DNA of 64,000 nucleotides from HGM11501 sp045123995 (GCA_045123995.1 JBGVKY010000014.1:62001-126000); one strand, 5' to 3'. Positions 35,573 through 44,475 are shown, numbered from the stretch's first letter. The notes: generated by a model from the sequence alone, not told the origin. Made by a program: numbers and translations.

Positions 35573-36904
35573 ATGGCGTTTGAAAGTTTGGGCGAAAAGC
35601 TTCAGGCAACCTTCAAAAAGCTTAAAAGTCACGGAAAAGTATCCGAAAAGGATATAAAAGAGGCTATGCGAGAGATTAAAATGGCTCTCTTGGAAGCGGA
35701 CGTAAACTTTAAGGTTGTAAAAAACTTTGAAAATTCAGTTAAAGAAAAGGCAATGGGTGCTGAGGTTATGGAAAGCCTCACACCAGGTCAGCAGATTATA
35801 AAAATCGTAAGGGAAGAGCTTACGGCTTTAATGGGAGGAGAAAACGAAAAGCTTTCGGTTTCTTCCAAGCTGCCTACGGTTATTATGATGACAGGTCTTC
35901 AGGGTGCAGGTAAGACTACCACCACAGGAAAGCTTGCAAAATATTTAAAAAAGCAAGGTAAAAAACCTCTTTTGGTGGCATGCGATGTGCAAAGACCTGC
36001 GGCTATAAAGCAGCTCGAAATTGTAGCAGAACAGGTAGGAGCAGGATTTTTCTCCATGCCAGAGTCTAAAAATCCTATTGAAATTGCAAAAGAAGCTGTT
36101 AAAAAATGCGATGTGTCATTATATGATACGGTTATAATAGATACGGCGGGCCGACTTCATGTGGATGATGAACTCATGGAAGAGCTTGTTTTAATAAAAG
36201 AAGAAGTAAATCCTGAAGAAATTCTTCTGGTAATTGATGCTATGACGGGTCAGGATGCCGTTAACGTGGCAGAAAGTTTTAATGAAAGGCTTTCTGTTAC
36301 CGGTGTTATCTTATCAAAGCTTGATTCCGATACAAGAGGCGGTGCGGCAATCTCCGTAAGGGCAGTTACCGGAAAACCCATAAAATTTGCGGCATCAGGC
36401 GAAAAGATGGATGATTTAGAGGCTTTTCATCCTGACAGAATGGCATCAAGAATACTTGGAATGGGTGACGTTTTAACTTTAATTGACAAGGCTCAGGAAG
36501 CTTTTGATATTAAAAAAGCAGAGGAACTTGAGAAAAAACTTAAAGAGTCCACCTTTGACCTAAATGATTTTCTTGACCAGATGGAACAGATGAAGAACAT
36601 GGGTCCTATGGAAAATATCCTCGGTATGCTTCCTGGTATGAATGCCGGCGCTTTAAAGGGTGTAAATGTTGACGAAAAGCAGATAGACAGAACGGCGGCA
36701 ATTATAAAATCCATGACAAAAAAAGAGAGGGAAAACCCCCAGATCATAAATGCTTCCAGAAGAAAAAGAATTGCAAAGGGAAGCGGAACTGAAGTCCGTG
36801 ACGTAAATGTGCTTCTTAATAATTTTGAAAATATGCAGAAAATGATGAAGCAAATGAAAAACGGAAAATTCATGAAACGGTTTGGAAAAAAATTTGGTTT
36901 ATAA
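35573..36904 (+). CDS. ffh: signal recognition particle protein Ffh (SRP54)
   Basis: GTPase that binds 4.5S/6S RNA and delivers nascent membrane proteins to FtsY. 443 residues: N domain (1-90), G domain with GLQGAGKTTTTGKLA (P-loop, about 107-121) and DTAGRLHVDDELM, and a methionine-rich M domain at the end (QMEQMKNMGPMENILGMLPG). The SRP RNA gene is not visible in the window. Confidence 0.98.
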   Translation: MAFESLGEKLQATFKKLKSHGKVSEKDIKEAMREIKMALLEADVNFKVVKNFENSVKEKAMGAEVMESLTPGQQIIKIVREELTALMGGENEKLSVSSKLPTVIMMTGLQGAGKTTTTGKLAKYLKKQGKKPLLVACDVQRPAAIKQLEIVAEQVGAGFFSMPESKNPIEIAKEAVKKCDVSLYDTVIIDTAGRLHVDDELMEELVLIKEEVNPEEILLVIDAMTGQDAVNVAESFNERLSVTGVILSKLDSDTRGGAAISVRAVTGKPIKFAASGEKMDDLEAFHPDRMASRILGMGDVLTLIDKAQEAFDIKKAEELEKKLKESTFDLNDFLDQMEQMKNMGPMENILGMLPGMNAGALKGVNVDEKQIDRTAAIIKSMTKKERENPQIINASRRKRIAKGSGTEVRDVNVLLNNFENMQKMMKQMKNGKFMKRFGKKFGL

Positions 36905-36947
36905 CAAATTTTTTGACATAGATAAATTTTATACGGAGGTGAAAAAA

Positions 36948-37193
36948 ATGGCAGTAAAAATGAGACTTAGAAGAATGGGTGCTAAGAAGAATCCTTTCTA
37001 CCGTGTTGTTGTAGCTGACTCCAGATTTCCCCGTGACGGCAGATTTATAGAGGAAATCGGTACTTATAATCCTATGGTAAATCCTTCTGAAATCAAAATT
37101 GATGCAGAAAAGGCTACCGCTTGGATTGCTAAGGGTGCACAGCCCACAGAAAGCGTAAAGAGTCTTCTTAAGAGAGCAAAGATTGTTGACTGA
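36948..37193 (+). CDS. rpsP: 30S ribosomal protein S16
   Basis: 81 residues beginning MAVKMRLRRMGAKKNPFYR, the standard S16 N-terminus. The ATG at 36948 has GGAGGTG 6 bp upstream; a longer reading from 36882 would overlap ffh and lacks a good site. S16 takes part in early 30S assembly. It lies between ffh and khpA, a common Firmicutes order. Confidence 0.98.
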   Translation: MAVKMRLRRMGAKKNPFYRVVVADSRFPRDGRFIEEIGTYNPMVNPSEIKIDAEKATAWIAKGAQPTESVKSLLKRAKIVD

Positions 37194-37210
37194 TAAGGAG
37201 AGCGTTGTAA

Positions 37211-37441
37211 ATGAAAGAATTACTTTTGTATGTCATAAATTCGCTGGTCAATAATCCTGAAAACGTTCGTATCGAAGAAAAAGACAACGGAGATGAAGTT
37301 GTTTTTGAAGTTTATGTAGATCCGAGCGATATGGGCAGAATAATCGGTAAGGGCGGAAGAATAGCAAAGGCTATAAGAGCTCTTATGAAAGCTGCATCTT
37401 TCAAGGAGAACAAAAAGGTCAGCGTGGACATCGTTGACTAA
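37211..37441 (+). CDS. khpA: KH-domain RNA-binding protein KhpA
   Basis: A 76-residue single KH domain with the GXXG-type loop in GRIIGKGGRIAKAIRAL (about 38-54). KhpA pairs with KhpB/Jag to bind RNA and influences cell elongation in other Firmicutes. Located, as usual, between rpsP and rimM; a terminator follows it directly. Confidence 0.93.
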   Translation: MKELLLYVINSLVNNPENVRIEEKDNGDEVVFEVYVDPSDMGRIIGKGGRIAKAIRALMKAASFKENKKVSVDIVD

Positions 37442-37455
37442 AGTAAATCATTAAA

Positions 37456-37485
37456 GCGGCGGCATAACCTTATGCCGCCGTTTTA
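37456..37485 (+). terminator. terminator between khpA and rimM
   Basis: CGGCGGCATAA / TTATGCCGCCG inverted repeat followed by TTTTA. It would end or reduce the ylxM-khpA transcript before rimM. Confidence 0.8.
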
Positions 37486-37523
37486 CTTAGATTTAAGTAG
37501 AGAGAATTTTAAGGAGAAAACTT

Positions 37524-38027
37524 ATGGAAAAAGAATTACTCGCTGCAGAAATAGTTAATACTCACGGAATAAGGGGAGAAGTAAAGGCCATTTGCCACAC
37601 AGATTCTCCGGAATTCTTTTTTGATATAGAAAATATAAGGCTCGAACCCTCCGATAAGGAATTTAAAATTGAAGGAGTAAGGGTTCATAAAGGCTCGGTT
37701 TTATTAAAGCTTTCAGGGATAGATAATATGACCGACGCTGAAAAACTGGTGGGAAGTAAAATTTATGTATCAAGGGACGAAGCAAGTCTTCCTGAGGGTA
37801 AATTTTATATCGTGGATATAATAGGTCTTCCTGTTTTTACCGAAGAGGGAGAAGAAATAGGTAATGTAACAGACGTTTTTCCCACAGGAAGCAACGATGT
37901 GTTTGAAGTTAAGAGAAAGGGTATGAAAAACGCCTATATTCCTTATATAGACGACGTGGTGAAAGATGTTGATATTAAAAAGGGAATAACTATTCATGTA
38001 ATGGAGGGGCTTTTGGATGAAGATTGA
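37524..38027 (+). CDS. rimM: ribosome maturation factor RimM
   Basis: 167 residues; an N-terminal beta-barrel (IVNTHGIRGEVKAI) and a C-terminal PRC barrel (YIVDIIGLPVFTEEGEEIG onward). It helps mature the 30S head and binds S19. It overlaps trmD by 11 bp. AAGGAG lies upstream of the ATG. No promoter of its own is clear after the khpA terminator. Confidence 0.95.
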   Translation: MEKELLAAEIVNTHGIRGEVKAICHTDSPEFFFDIENIRLEPSDKEFKIEGVRVHKGSVLLKLSGIDNMTDAEKLVGSKIYVSRDEASLPEGKFYIVDIIGLPVFTEEGEEIGNVTDVFPTGSNDVFEVKRKGMKNAYIPYIDDVVKDVDIKKGITIHVMEGLLDED

Positions 38028-38754
38028 TGTCCTTACCCTTTTTCCTGAAATGTTTGAATCGGTCTTTGGAGTAAGTATCATCAAGAGAGCTGTTGATAAA
38101 GGACTCATTTCTCTTGAATTTGTCAATATAAGGGACTTTTCCGAAGATAAGCATAAAAGGGTAGATGATTATCCTTATGGGGCAGGGGGCGGTCTGGTTA
38201 TGCAGCCTATGCCCATATATTCGGCTTATGAGCATCTTAAGGAAAAAAGCGAAGATAAACCTTACGTTATTTACATGTCACCTCAGGGAGCCACATTTAA
38301 TCAGAAAAAAGCTATTGAACTTAAGGAGCATAAGCATTTGATTTTGCTTTGCGGACACTACGAGGGCGTTGACCAGAGAGTGCTGGATGAAATTGTTGAC
38401 GAGGAAATTTCTATAGGAGACTATGTTTTAACCGGAGGAGAAATTGCGGCAATGGCAGTAATTGATGCAACGGCCAGGATGATTCCCGGGGTACTTGACT
38501 CCGAAGATACTTTTTCCCACGAATCTCACTTTGACGGACTTTTGGAATATCCCCAGTACACCCGTCCTCCTGTGTGGCACGGAAGAGAAATTCCCGAAAT
38601 ACTTCTGTCGGGTCATCATGCGAATATTGAGGCATGGAGGCACGAAAAATCCCTTGAGATAACGGCGTTTAAACGCCCTGAAATGTTAAGGGAAGCCAAT
38701 CTTTCGGAAAAAGATAAAGAATTTGTAAAAAAATGCTTGCAAAATAAAAAATAG
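38017..38754 (+). CDS. trmD: tRNA (guanine-N1)-methyltransferase
   Basis: Methylates G37 of tRNAs next to the anticodon using SAM, preventing frameshifts. 245 residues with DVLTLFPEMFE at the start and the trefoil-knot SAM site LLCGHYEGVDQRV and GDYVLTGGEIAAM (about 107-148). Reading frame overlaps the end of rimM. Confidence 0.97.
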   Translation: MKIDVLTLFPEMFESVFGVSIIKRAVDKGLISLEFVNIRDFSEDKHKRVDDYPYGAGGGLVMQPMPIYSAYEHLKEKSEDKPYVIYMSPQGATFNQKKAIELKEHKHLILLCGHYEGVDQRVLDEIVDEEISIGDYVLTGGEIAAMAVIDATARMIPGVLDSEDTFSHESHFDGLLEYPQYTRPPVWHGREIPEILLSGHHANIEAWRHEKSLEITAFKRPEMLREANLSEKDKEFVKKCLQNKK

Positions 38755-38765
38755 TGTGATATAAT
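38737..38765 (+). promoter_or_regulatory. promoter of rplS
   Basis: TTGCAA (38737-38742), 17-bp spacer, TATAAT (38760-38765). The -35 box lies inside the 3' end of trmD, so rplS can be expressed separately. Confidence 0.8.
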
Positions 38766-38771
38766 ACTATA

Positions 38772-38832
38772 GAATTCGAGCGGTCCTCTGTAAACAGGAT
38801 TTATACGAACGCTTAGTAAGAAGGGAGGCTAC
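38772..38832 (+). promoter_or_regulatory. probable L19 ribosomal protein leader
   Basis: Between promoter and rplS, AGCG (38779-38782) can pair with CGCT (38810-38813) around an inner TCCT/AGGA hairpin (38784-38799). The GCGGTCC, ACAGGATTT and CGAACGCT blocks resemble the L19 leader of Firmicutes, thought to mediate autoregulation. Based on recalled consensus, not a model search. Confidence 0.55.
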
Positions 38833-38836
38833 ATTC

Positions 38837-39199
38837 ATGGATCAGCTTATGAAGTCTATTACAGCAGAACAGATTAGAACTGATTTACCCGAAATTAAAG
38901 TAGGTGACACTCTTAAAGTTTACCTTAAGATTAAGGAAGGCGAAAAAGAGAGAGTTCAGATGTTCGACGGTACTGTAATTGCTAAGAAGCACGGTGGCAT
39001 CAACGAAACCTTTACAATCAGAAAAATTTCTTACGGTGTAGGCGTTGAAAGAGTAATTCCCGTAAATTCACCCAACATTGACCGTATCGAAGTTGTAAGA
39101 ACCGGTAAGGTTCGCAGAGCTAAACTCTACTACTTAAGAGATAGAGTTGGTAAGGCTGCAAAGGTTAAAGAGAAAATCGTAGCATCAAACGCGCAGTAA
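38837..39199 (+). CDS. rplS: 50S ribosomal protein L19
   Basis: 120 residues with the L19 core VGDTLKVYLKIKEGEKERVQ, GGINETFTIRKISYGVGVER and the C-terminal RAKLYYLRD motif. L19 sits at the 30S-50S interface. Strong site AGGGAGG before the ATG; monocistronic, with its own promoter, leader and terminator. Confidence 0.98.
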   Translation: MDQLMKSITAEQIRTDLPEIKVGDTLKVYLKIKEGEKERVQMFDGTVIAKKHGGINETFTIRKISYGVGVERVIPVNSPNIDRIEVVRTGKVRRAKLYYLRDRVGKAAKVKEKIVASNAQ

Positions 39200-39210
39200 T
39201 ATGGATGTAG

Positions 39211-39238
39211 TGACGGATTGTTTTTGACAATCCGTTTT
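39211..39238 (+). terminator. terminator after rplS
   Basis: ACGGATTGT / ACAATCCGT inverted repeat (39213-39235) with a T-run. Confidence 0.8.
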
Positions 39239-39273
39239 ACATTTTCAGGAACAATTTCCAAAGGATGTGAATT

Positions 39274-40110
39274 ATGAATATACAGTGGTTCCCCGGGCAT
39301 ATGGCAAAGACCAGACGTCTTATAACTGAAAACTTAAAATTTGTGGACGTGGTTTTGGAGCTTTTGGATGCAAGAATCCCACTATCCAGTAAAAATCCCG
39401 AAATTGCAAAGCTTTGCGAGGGAAAGAAAATTCTGACTCTTCTTAACAAAGCGGATATGGCTGATCCTGAAGCGAATAAAAAATGGCAGGAGCATTTCGG
39501 GGAAAACGCACTTTTCATAAGTGCATCAAGTGGAGATGGGATGAACAAAATTTATCCGAAAATTAAAGAAATGATGAAAGAGAAAACCGAAAGGGATTTA
39601 GCGAAAGGAATTAAAAACCGTTCTGTCAAACTCATGATAGTGGGCGTTCCTAACGTGGGAAAATCATCATTCATAAACCGCTTTACCAAAAAGGCAGTAA
39701 CCGAGGTGGCGGACAGGCCGGGAGTTACAAGGCAGAAGCAGTGGGTGAGAATTGCCGAGGGCTTTGAACTTTTGGATACACCGGGAGTGCTCTGGCCTAA
39801 GTTTGAAGACGAAGAGGTTGCAAAGCGTCTTGCATATACCGGTGCAATAAAAGACGACATTTTGGATACGGAGGAGCTTTGTCATTATTTTCTTGAGTTT
39901 ATGAGAGATAACTATCCCGAAAATCTCGAAAAAAGATATAAGATTCAGGATTTTTCTGACCTTAAGGGCTATGAAATTACTGAATTTATAGGAAGAAAAA
40001 GAGGCTTTGTAGTATCGGGCGGAGAGATAAATACAGAAAGAGCGGCAAATGTCATTTTGGACGAGTTCAGGGGCGGACTATTGGGGAAAGTAACCCTTGA
40101 ACTTCCGTAA
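39274..40110 (+). CDS. ylqF: ribosome biogenesis GTPase YlqF (RbgA)
   Basis: Circularly permuted GTPase needed for late 50S assembly. 278 residues: MNIQWFPGHMAKTRRL at the start, then the G4 motif NKAD (about residue 68) before the P-loop GVPNVGKSSFINR (about 123-135) and G3 DTPG, the order that defines the permuted family. The C-terminal helical domain follows. First gene of a unit with rnhB and yraN. Confidence 0.96.
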   Translation: MNIQWFPGHMAKTRRLITENLKFVDVVLELLDARIPLSSKNPEIAKLCEGKKILTLLNKADMADPEANKKWQEHFGENALFISASSGDGMNKIYPKIKEMMKEKTERDLAKGIKNRSVKLMIVGVPNVGKSSFINRFTKKAVTEVADRPGVTRQKQWVRIAEGFELLDTPGVLWPKFEDEEVAKRLAYTGAIKDDILDTEELCHYFLEFMRDNYPENLEKRYKIQDFSDLKGYEITEFIGRKRGFVVSGGEINTERAANVILDEFRGGLLGKVTLELP

Positions 40111-40126
40111 AGCAGAGGGATAAATT

Positions 40127-40756
40127 ATGAAAGAGAAAGAAATGGAAAGACTTTCTTCAATGGTTGAATTTGAAGAAGAATTTTATAAAAAAGGTTATAG
40201 CATAATAGCCGGAGTTGATGAAGCAGGAAGAGGCCCTCTGGCAGGTGATGTGTATGCTGCGGCAGTAATCCTTGAAAGAGGAACCATAATAGAGGGACTT
40301 AATGATTCGAAAAAAATATCTCCGAAAAAGAGAGATATGCTTTTCGATACCATAAAGGAAAAGGCATTAAGCTATTCACTCGGCGTTGCAACCGTGGAAG
40401 AAATTGAAAAGCTTGATATATTAAATGCCACATTCCTTGCTATGAGAAGAGCCATAGAGGGGCTTTCCGTAAAGCCTGAATTTATAATGGTTGACGGAAA
40501 TCAGAGGATAAGGGAACTTGAGCTTATGCATGAGCCTGTTATAAAAGGGGATTCTTTATCTATGTCAATTGCGGCGGCATCAATCCTTGCAAAGGTAGAA
40601 AGAGACAGATATATGGAAGAAATGGCAGAAAAATATCCCGAATATGAATTTTCTGCCCATAAAGGATACGGAACGGCGCGCCACAGCGAGCTTATAAGAC
40701 AATTCGGACCTTGCCCCATTCACAGACTTTCCTTTCTTAAAAATATATTAAAATGA
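40127..40756 (+). CDS. rnhB: ribonuclease HII
   Basis: Cleaves RNA in RNA-DNA hybrids, including single ribonucleotides in DNA. 209 residues; catalytic acids in AGVDEAGRGPLAGDVYAAAV (Asp, Glu), NDSKK, and VDGNQRI, with the His-rich AHKGYGTARH near the end. It shares an ATGA overlap with yraN. Confidence 0.97.
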   Translation: MKEKEMERLSSMVEFEEEFYKKGYSIIAGVDEAGRGPLAGDVYAAAVILERGTIIEGLNDSKKISPKKRDMLFDTIKEKALSYSLGVATVEEIEKLDILNATFLAMRRAIEGLSVKPEFIMVDGNQRIRELELMHEPVIKGDSLSMSIAAASILAKVERDRYMEEMAEKYPEYEFSAHKGYGTARHSELIRQFGPCPIHRLSFLKNILK

Positions 40757-41112
40757 GAAGAATTGGTAATATTGGCGAAGACTACGCCGTAAAGTTATTA
40801 AAAAAGAGAAAATACAAAATACTTGAAAGAAATTTTACTATAAGGGGCGGCGAAATTGACATTGTGGCAAAAGATGGAGACTATCTGGTTTTCGTTGAGG
40901 TGAAATTAAGAAAAAGTGATGATTTCGGAAGACCCTCGGAATATGTGAATTATTTCAAGAGGGAGCATCTTAAAAAAGCGGCATCTATGTATATGCAAAG
41001 GTATGAATATACGGGACTTTGCCGTTTTGATGTGGTAGAGATGATTGGAGAGGTAAATGAAAAGGGAAAGCTTAAAGTAAAAGAAGTAAACCTTATAGAA
41101 AATGCCTTTTAA
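40753..41112 (+). CDS. yraN: YraN family (UPF0102) nuclease-fold protein
   Basis: 119 residues. The motif GGEIDIVAKDGDYLVFVEVK carries the E-D-ExK arrangement of the restriction-endonuclease-like fold; the family's function is unknown but it commonly follows rnhB. Starts in the rnhB stop (ATGA), so it is coupled to it. Confidence 0.9.
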   Translation: MRRIGNIGEDYAVKLLKKRKYKILERNFTIRGGEIDIVAKDGDYLVFVEVKLRKSDDFGRPSEYVNYFKREHLKKAASMYMQRYEYTGLCRFDVVEMIGEVNEKGKLKVKEVNLIENAF

Positions 41113-41117
41113 TTAAG

Positions 41118-41146
41118 TTGACGGAAAAAACATATAATGGTATAAT
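41118..41146 (+). promoter_or_regulatory. promoter of the S41 protease gene
   Basis: TTGACG (41118-41123), 17-bp spacer, TATAAT (41141-41146). Confidence 0.85.
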
Positions 41147-41179
41147 TAAATAAGGTTTCAAAAGAAGTGGAGGATAAAA

Positions 41180-42604
41180 ATGCGCAGGAAAATATACTCT
41201 TTAATATTAGTTTTAATTCTCTCTTTTTCCGTTCTTATTCCGGTAAATGCAACGGAAGAAGTCAAAATAGACGGATTTCGTCTGGTAAATGAAATTTCTC
41301 TTTACACAGAACAGGTATATAAATTCGGTATCACTTCGGTGCAGATGAAAAACAGAGCACTGGAATATATGTTAAAGACCGGAGATACCAATATCGATAA
41401 TGTAATTAAGGAAATGTTCAAGGGTATGGACGATTACAGTACATATTTTACGAAGGAAGAATATGCAGAATTTGAAGGGACTGTAAATGCGTCGTTATGT
41501 GGTATAGGCGTAAGCTGTGTAATGGGTAAAAACGGTGCGGAAATAATAGAGGTTATTCCTCATTCTCCGGCAGAGAAAGCAGGGATAAAAAAATATGACA
41601 CCCTGGTTTCTGCAAACGGTGTGAATTTAAAAGGTCTTACGCTTGACCAGGCGGTTACATATATAAAGGGCGATGCCGGAACTACCGTAAAAATCGGTAT
41701 TTCACGCTACGGAGAAAGTGAAATAAAATATTTTGATATAGTAAGAGGCTATATTGAAATCAGCCCCGTAACCTGGAGGAAAATAGATAATGAAACAGCC
41801 TATCTCAGGATTGACACCCTGACATTGAATTCGGATGTTTTTTTTAGAGAGGCACTTTCTGAAATAGACAAAGAGGGCATCACAAAAATAGTTTTCGACT
41901 TAAGGGATAATTCAGGGGGATATTTAGATGCCACAGTAAATATATGCGATATGCTTCTTCCGGAAGGCGTAGTGGGATATGTGGACTATAAGGACCCCTC
42001 TAAGCTTGAAACATTTTATTCGAAAAATAAAAGCCCTAAATATAAGTTGGCGGTATTGATAAACGGAAATACAGCAAGCGGAGCTGAATTTTTATCAGGC
42101 GGAATTCAGGATACCAAGGTAGGCGTTCTTTTTGGAGAGCAGTCTTTCGGAAAAGGAACGGTGCAGACCACAAGGCCTTTGGTTAACGGAGGAGCTATAA
42201 AAGTTACAATAGCAAAATATTATACGGCAGGAAAGCAGGATGTAGCAAAAGACCATATCAATCCTGATTTTGCCGTAGAAAATTCATATAAGAAAATAAA
42301 TGAAGAAAACTTTGAGCCCATAAATTTCGATGAAGAAGTAAAAGTGGGAAGTAAAGGGAAAAACGTTCTTGCCATAGAACAGAGACTTTCGGCACTGGGT
42401 TATATGGACGAGGCTGATGAGGAATTTACGGAAGAATCCATGGATGCAGTAAGATTATTCAAGGCGTCAAACAACATGGGGACAGAGCCTATAGTAAATT
42501 TTGATTTTATTGCATTTTTAAATAATTTAGAATATAACGAAATTTATTATACCGTGGACAGACAGTTTGATGCGGCATATAACTACCTGAAAGGACTTAA
42601 ATGA
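41180..42604 (+). CDS. S41 family C-terminal processing protease with PDZ and peptidoglycan-binding domains
   Basis: 474-residue exported serine protease of the CtpA/CtpB type. A signal peptide ends about residue 24 (VLIPVNA). A PDZ domain is at about 95-185 (GIGVSCVMGKNGAEIIEVI), the S41 core at about 190-370 with catalytic Ser in NTASGAEFL and Lys in QSFGKGTVQT, and a C-terminal peptidoglycan-binding-like domain (GSKGKNVLAIEQRLSALGY). It acts outside the membrane; such proteases trim envelope or signalling proteins. Its substrate is unknown. The stop overlaps mntP. Confidence 0.92.
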   Translation: MRRKIYSLILVLILSFSVLIPVNATEEVKIDGFRLVNEISLYTEQVYKFGITSVQMKNRALEYMLKTGDTNIDNVIKEMFKGMDDYSTYFTKEEYAEFEGTVNASLCGIGVSCVMGKNGAEIIEVIPHSPAEKAGIKKYDTLVSANGVNLKGLTLDQAVTYIKGDAGTTVKIGISRYGESEIKYFDIVRGYIEISPVTWRKIDNETAYLRIDTLTLNSDVFFREALSEIDKEGITKIVFDLRDNSGGYLDATVNICDMLLPEGVVGYVDYKDPSKLETFYSKNKSPKYKLAVLINGNTASGAEFLSGGIQDTKVGVLFGEQSFGKGTVQTTRPLVNGGAIKVTIAKYYTAGKQDVAKDHINPDFAVENSYKKINEENFEPINFDEEVKVGSKGKNVLAIEQRLSALGYMDEADEEFTEESMDAVRLFKASNNMGTEPIVNFDFIAFLNNLEYNEIYYTVDRQFDAAYNYLKGLK

Positions 42605-43173
42605 TGAATTTTGCAGAAGTTTTGATAGTGGCATTAGTTCTTGCCATGGATGCCATGGCGGTGGCGGTAACCAACGGAATAAAGCTTAAAAACTTAAAAA
42701 TCAGCCATGCTGTTTTGATGGGTGTGTTTTTTGGCGGATTTCAGTTTATAATGCCCCTTTTAGGATTTTTATTTGGGGAGAGCGTTGCTTCTTTCGTGGG
42801 AATAATGGCACCTTACTTGTCTTTTGGTATATTGGCATTTCTCGGAATTAAGATGATTATAGAATCCCGTGAAGAAAAATGCGTAAACGGAGTTTGCAAA
42901 ATTGAAAAGCTTAAAATTTCAGATTTGACACTTCAGGCAATAGCTACAAGTATAGATGCTCTTGCGGTGGGATTAAGTCTTTCCATGGCTCACGGAGGGG
43001 GACATATAATTTTATCTTCGGGAATTATAGGTATAGTTGCATTTATATGTTCATTTGTCGGAGCTTTGGCAGGAAAACATTTGGGCAAGCTTTTAGAAAA
43101 ATGGGCAGAAACCATCGGTGGAATAATCCTTGTTATATTAGGCATAAAAATGCTCTTAGAAAACTTTTTATAA
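42601..43173 (+). CDS. mntP: manganese efflux pump MntP family protein
   Basis: 190-residue membrane protein with six spans and paired Asp motifs, LAMDAMAVAV in the first helix and TSIDALAVGLSLS later, typical of MntP (formerly UPF0059). A short Cys-containing loop (EKCVNGVCKIEK) lies between helices 3 and 4. The ATG at 42601 overlaps the S41 stop; the ATG at 42604 is equally possible. No Mn riboswitch is seen, so expression probably follows the protease promoter. Confidence 0.85.
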   Translation: MMNFAEVLIVALVLAMDAMAVAVTNGIKLKNLKISHAVLMGVFFGGFQFIMPLLGFLFGESVASFVGIMAPYLSFGILAFLGIKMIIESREEKCVNGVCKIEKLKISDLTLQAIATSIDALAVGLSLSMAHGGGHIILSSGIIGIVAFICSFVGALAGKHLGKLLEKWAETIGGIILVILGIKMLLENFL

Positions 43174-43176
43174 AAT

Positions 43177-43206
43177 GAAACTGCCGTTTTTAACGGCAGT
43201 TTTTTG
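43177..43206 (+). terminator. terminator after mntP, reaching the next ribosome-binding site
   Basis: AACTGCCGTT / AACGGCAGTT inverted repeat with T-run. The T-run touches the GGAAGGTG site of the next gene, so read-through is needed for the next gene unless there is a separate start. Confidence 0.8.
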
Positions 43207-43218
43207 GAAGGTGTTAAT

Positions 43219-43614
43219 ATGGTTCAAAGAGGGGAAATTTTAGAAGTAAACGGAGAATTTGCCGTTGCCATGGTTAAGAAGGAAAGCTCCTGTGCAGATT
43301 CCTGTGCCAGCTGCGGCATGTGCGACACGTCAAAAATAAGAAAAGTTAAGGTACTCAATGAAGATGATTTAATGGTGGGTGAAGAGGTTAGTCTTTTGAT
43401 AGAATCACATAAAACTATTTTTCTTGCACTTGTAACCTACATTTTGCCACTTATAATTTTCTTTACTTCATTTGCGTTTTTAGACAATGAGCTGTTTTCT
43501 GCACTTATATTTATTTTTGCTTTTTTTGTATGCTCGCATTTCGCCAACTTTCTGGCAGGAAAAAAGAAATTCATGACAAAGGCCAAGAGGATAAAAAAAT
43601 ATGATGGTAATTGA
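43219..43614 (+). CDS. RseC/SoxR-reducing-system family membrane protein
   Basis: 131 residues from the ATG at 43219, which has GGAAGGTG 5 bp upstream. The N-terminal half carries a four-cysteine cluster (SSCADSCASCGMCDTS, about 24-39) of the kind seen in RseC; two membrane spans follow (about 70-110). In Clostridia such proteins occur with redox or electron-transfer genes, but the function is not settled. Its end overlaps the dipeptidase gene by 14 bp. Confidence 0.8.
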   Translation: MVQRGEILEVNGEFAVAMVKKESSCADSCASCGMCDTSKIRKVKVLNEDDLMVGEEVSLLIESHKTIFLALVTYILPLIIFFTSFAFLDNELFSALIFIFAFFVCSHFANFLAGKKKFMTKAKRIKKYDGN

Positions 43615-44470
43615 TGCTCATTCTGATACTTTGGGAAAATGGGCAGAAGGTAAAAAAGACACGCATTTTAATGAAAATGAAATCAAGGGAGAATACCTTG
43701 GGGTCATGGCGGCATTCCCCGGAGAAGCTAAAAGCCTTGAAAGAATTACTGAACAAATCAACCTGTTTCATAAAATAAAAGGTTTTCATAAGGTTATGAG
43801 GAAAGAGGATTTAGAAAATAAAAATCCTAAAAAAATACTTCTGGCTCTTGAGGACTCGGGGTGTATAGATTCTCTTGGAATGATAGATGAGCTTTATAAG
43901 AGGGGCGTCAGGATTATAACTCTTACATGGAATTATGAAAACAATATAGCGTCAGGATGTATGGCATCTTACGATAAAGGGCTTACGGATTTTGGCAGGA
44001 AAGCTATAAGGAAAATGGAGAATCTCGGAATTACAATAGACCTTTCCCACATAGGGGAGAAAAGCTTTTATGAAGTGGTGGATTATGCTAAAAAACCTGT
44101 TATATTATCTCACAGTAATTTGAGAGAAGTTCATGACCATAAAAGAAATATAAAAAAAGAGCAGTTTCAAAAAGTGATAGAAAAGGGTGGAGTGGTCGGC
44201 GTTAATTTTTATCCATTGTTTTTATCCGGTGAAAAGGCACTACTCTCTGATGTCATAAGACATATTGACGGATTTTTATCCTTGGGAGGAGAAGATAATA
44301 TCGGCATAGGGACGGATTTTGACGGAATAGATTTCCTGCCCTCTGACGTAAGGGGAACAGGCGATATATACACTCTTATTTCAATGCTTTGTCACTTATA
44401 CGGAGAAAAAGTGGCGAAAAAGATAGCGGGAGAAAATTTTCTTAGGGTTTTATGGCAGAATTTAGAGTAA
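43601..44470 (+). CDS. membrane dipeptidase (peptidase M19, renal dipeptidase family)
   Basis: 289 residues, amidohydrolase-type fold. The zinc-binding DAHSDT motif opens the protein, LSHIGEK and PVILSHSN follow near 145-170, and GIGTDFDGID near 230. The family splits dipeptides, often D-containing, with zinc. No signal peptide, so it is probably cytoplasmic despite the family name. Starts at either of two adjacent ATGs (43601 or 43604) inside the RseC-like gene. Confidence 0.9.
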   Translation: MMVIDAHSDTLGKWAEGKKDTHFNENEIKGEYLGVMAAFPGEAKSLERITEQINLFHKIKGFHKVMRKEDLENKNPKKILLALEDSGCIDSLGMIDELYKRGVRIITLTWNYENNIASGCMASYDKGLTDFGRKAIRKMENLGITIDLSHIGEKSFYEVVDYAKKPVILSHSNLREVHDHKRNIKKEQFQKVIEKGGVVGVNFYPLFLSGEKALLSDVIRHIDGFLSLGGEDNIGIGTDFDGIDFLPSDVRGTGDIYTLISMLCHLYGEKVAKKIAGENFLRVLWQNLE

Positions 44471-44475
44471 AATAC

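Noticed and set aside
36915..36920. TTGACA before rpsP as a promoter
   Set aside because: No -10 box at 16-18 bp; the expected position is the rpsP ribosome-binding site.
39224..39229. TTGACA before ylqF as a promoter
   Set aside because: It lies within the rplS terminator hairpin and has no -10 box at the right distance.
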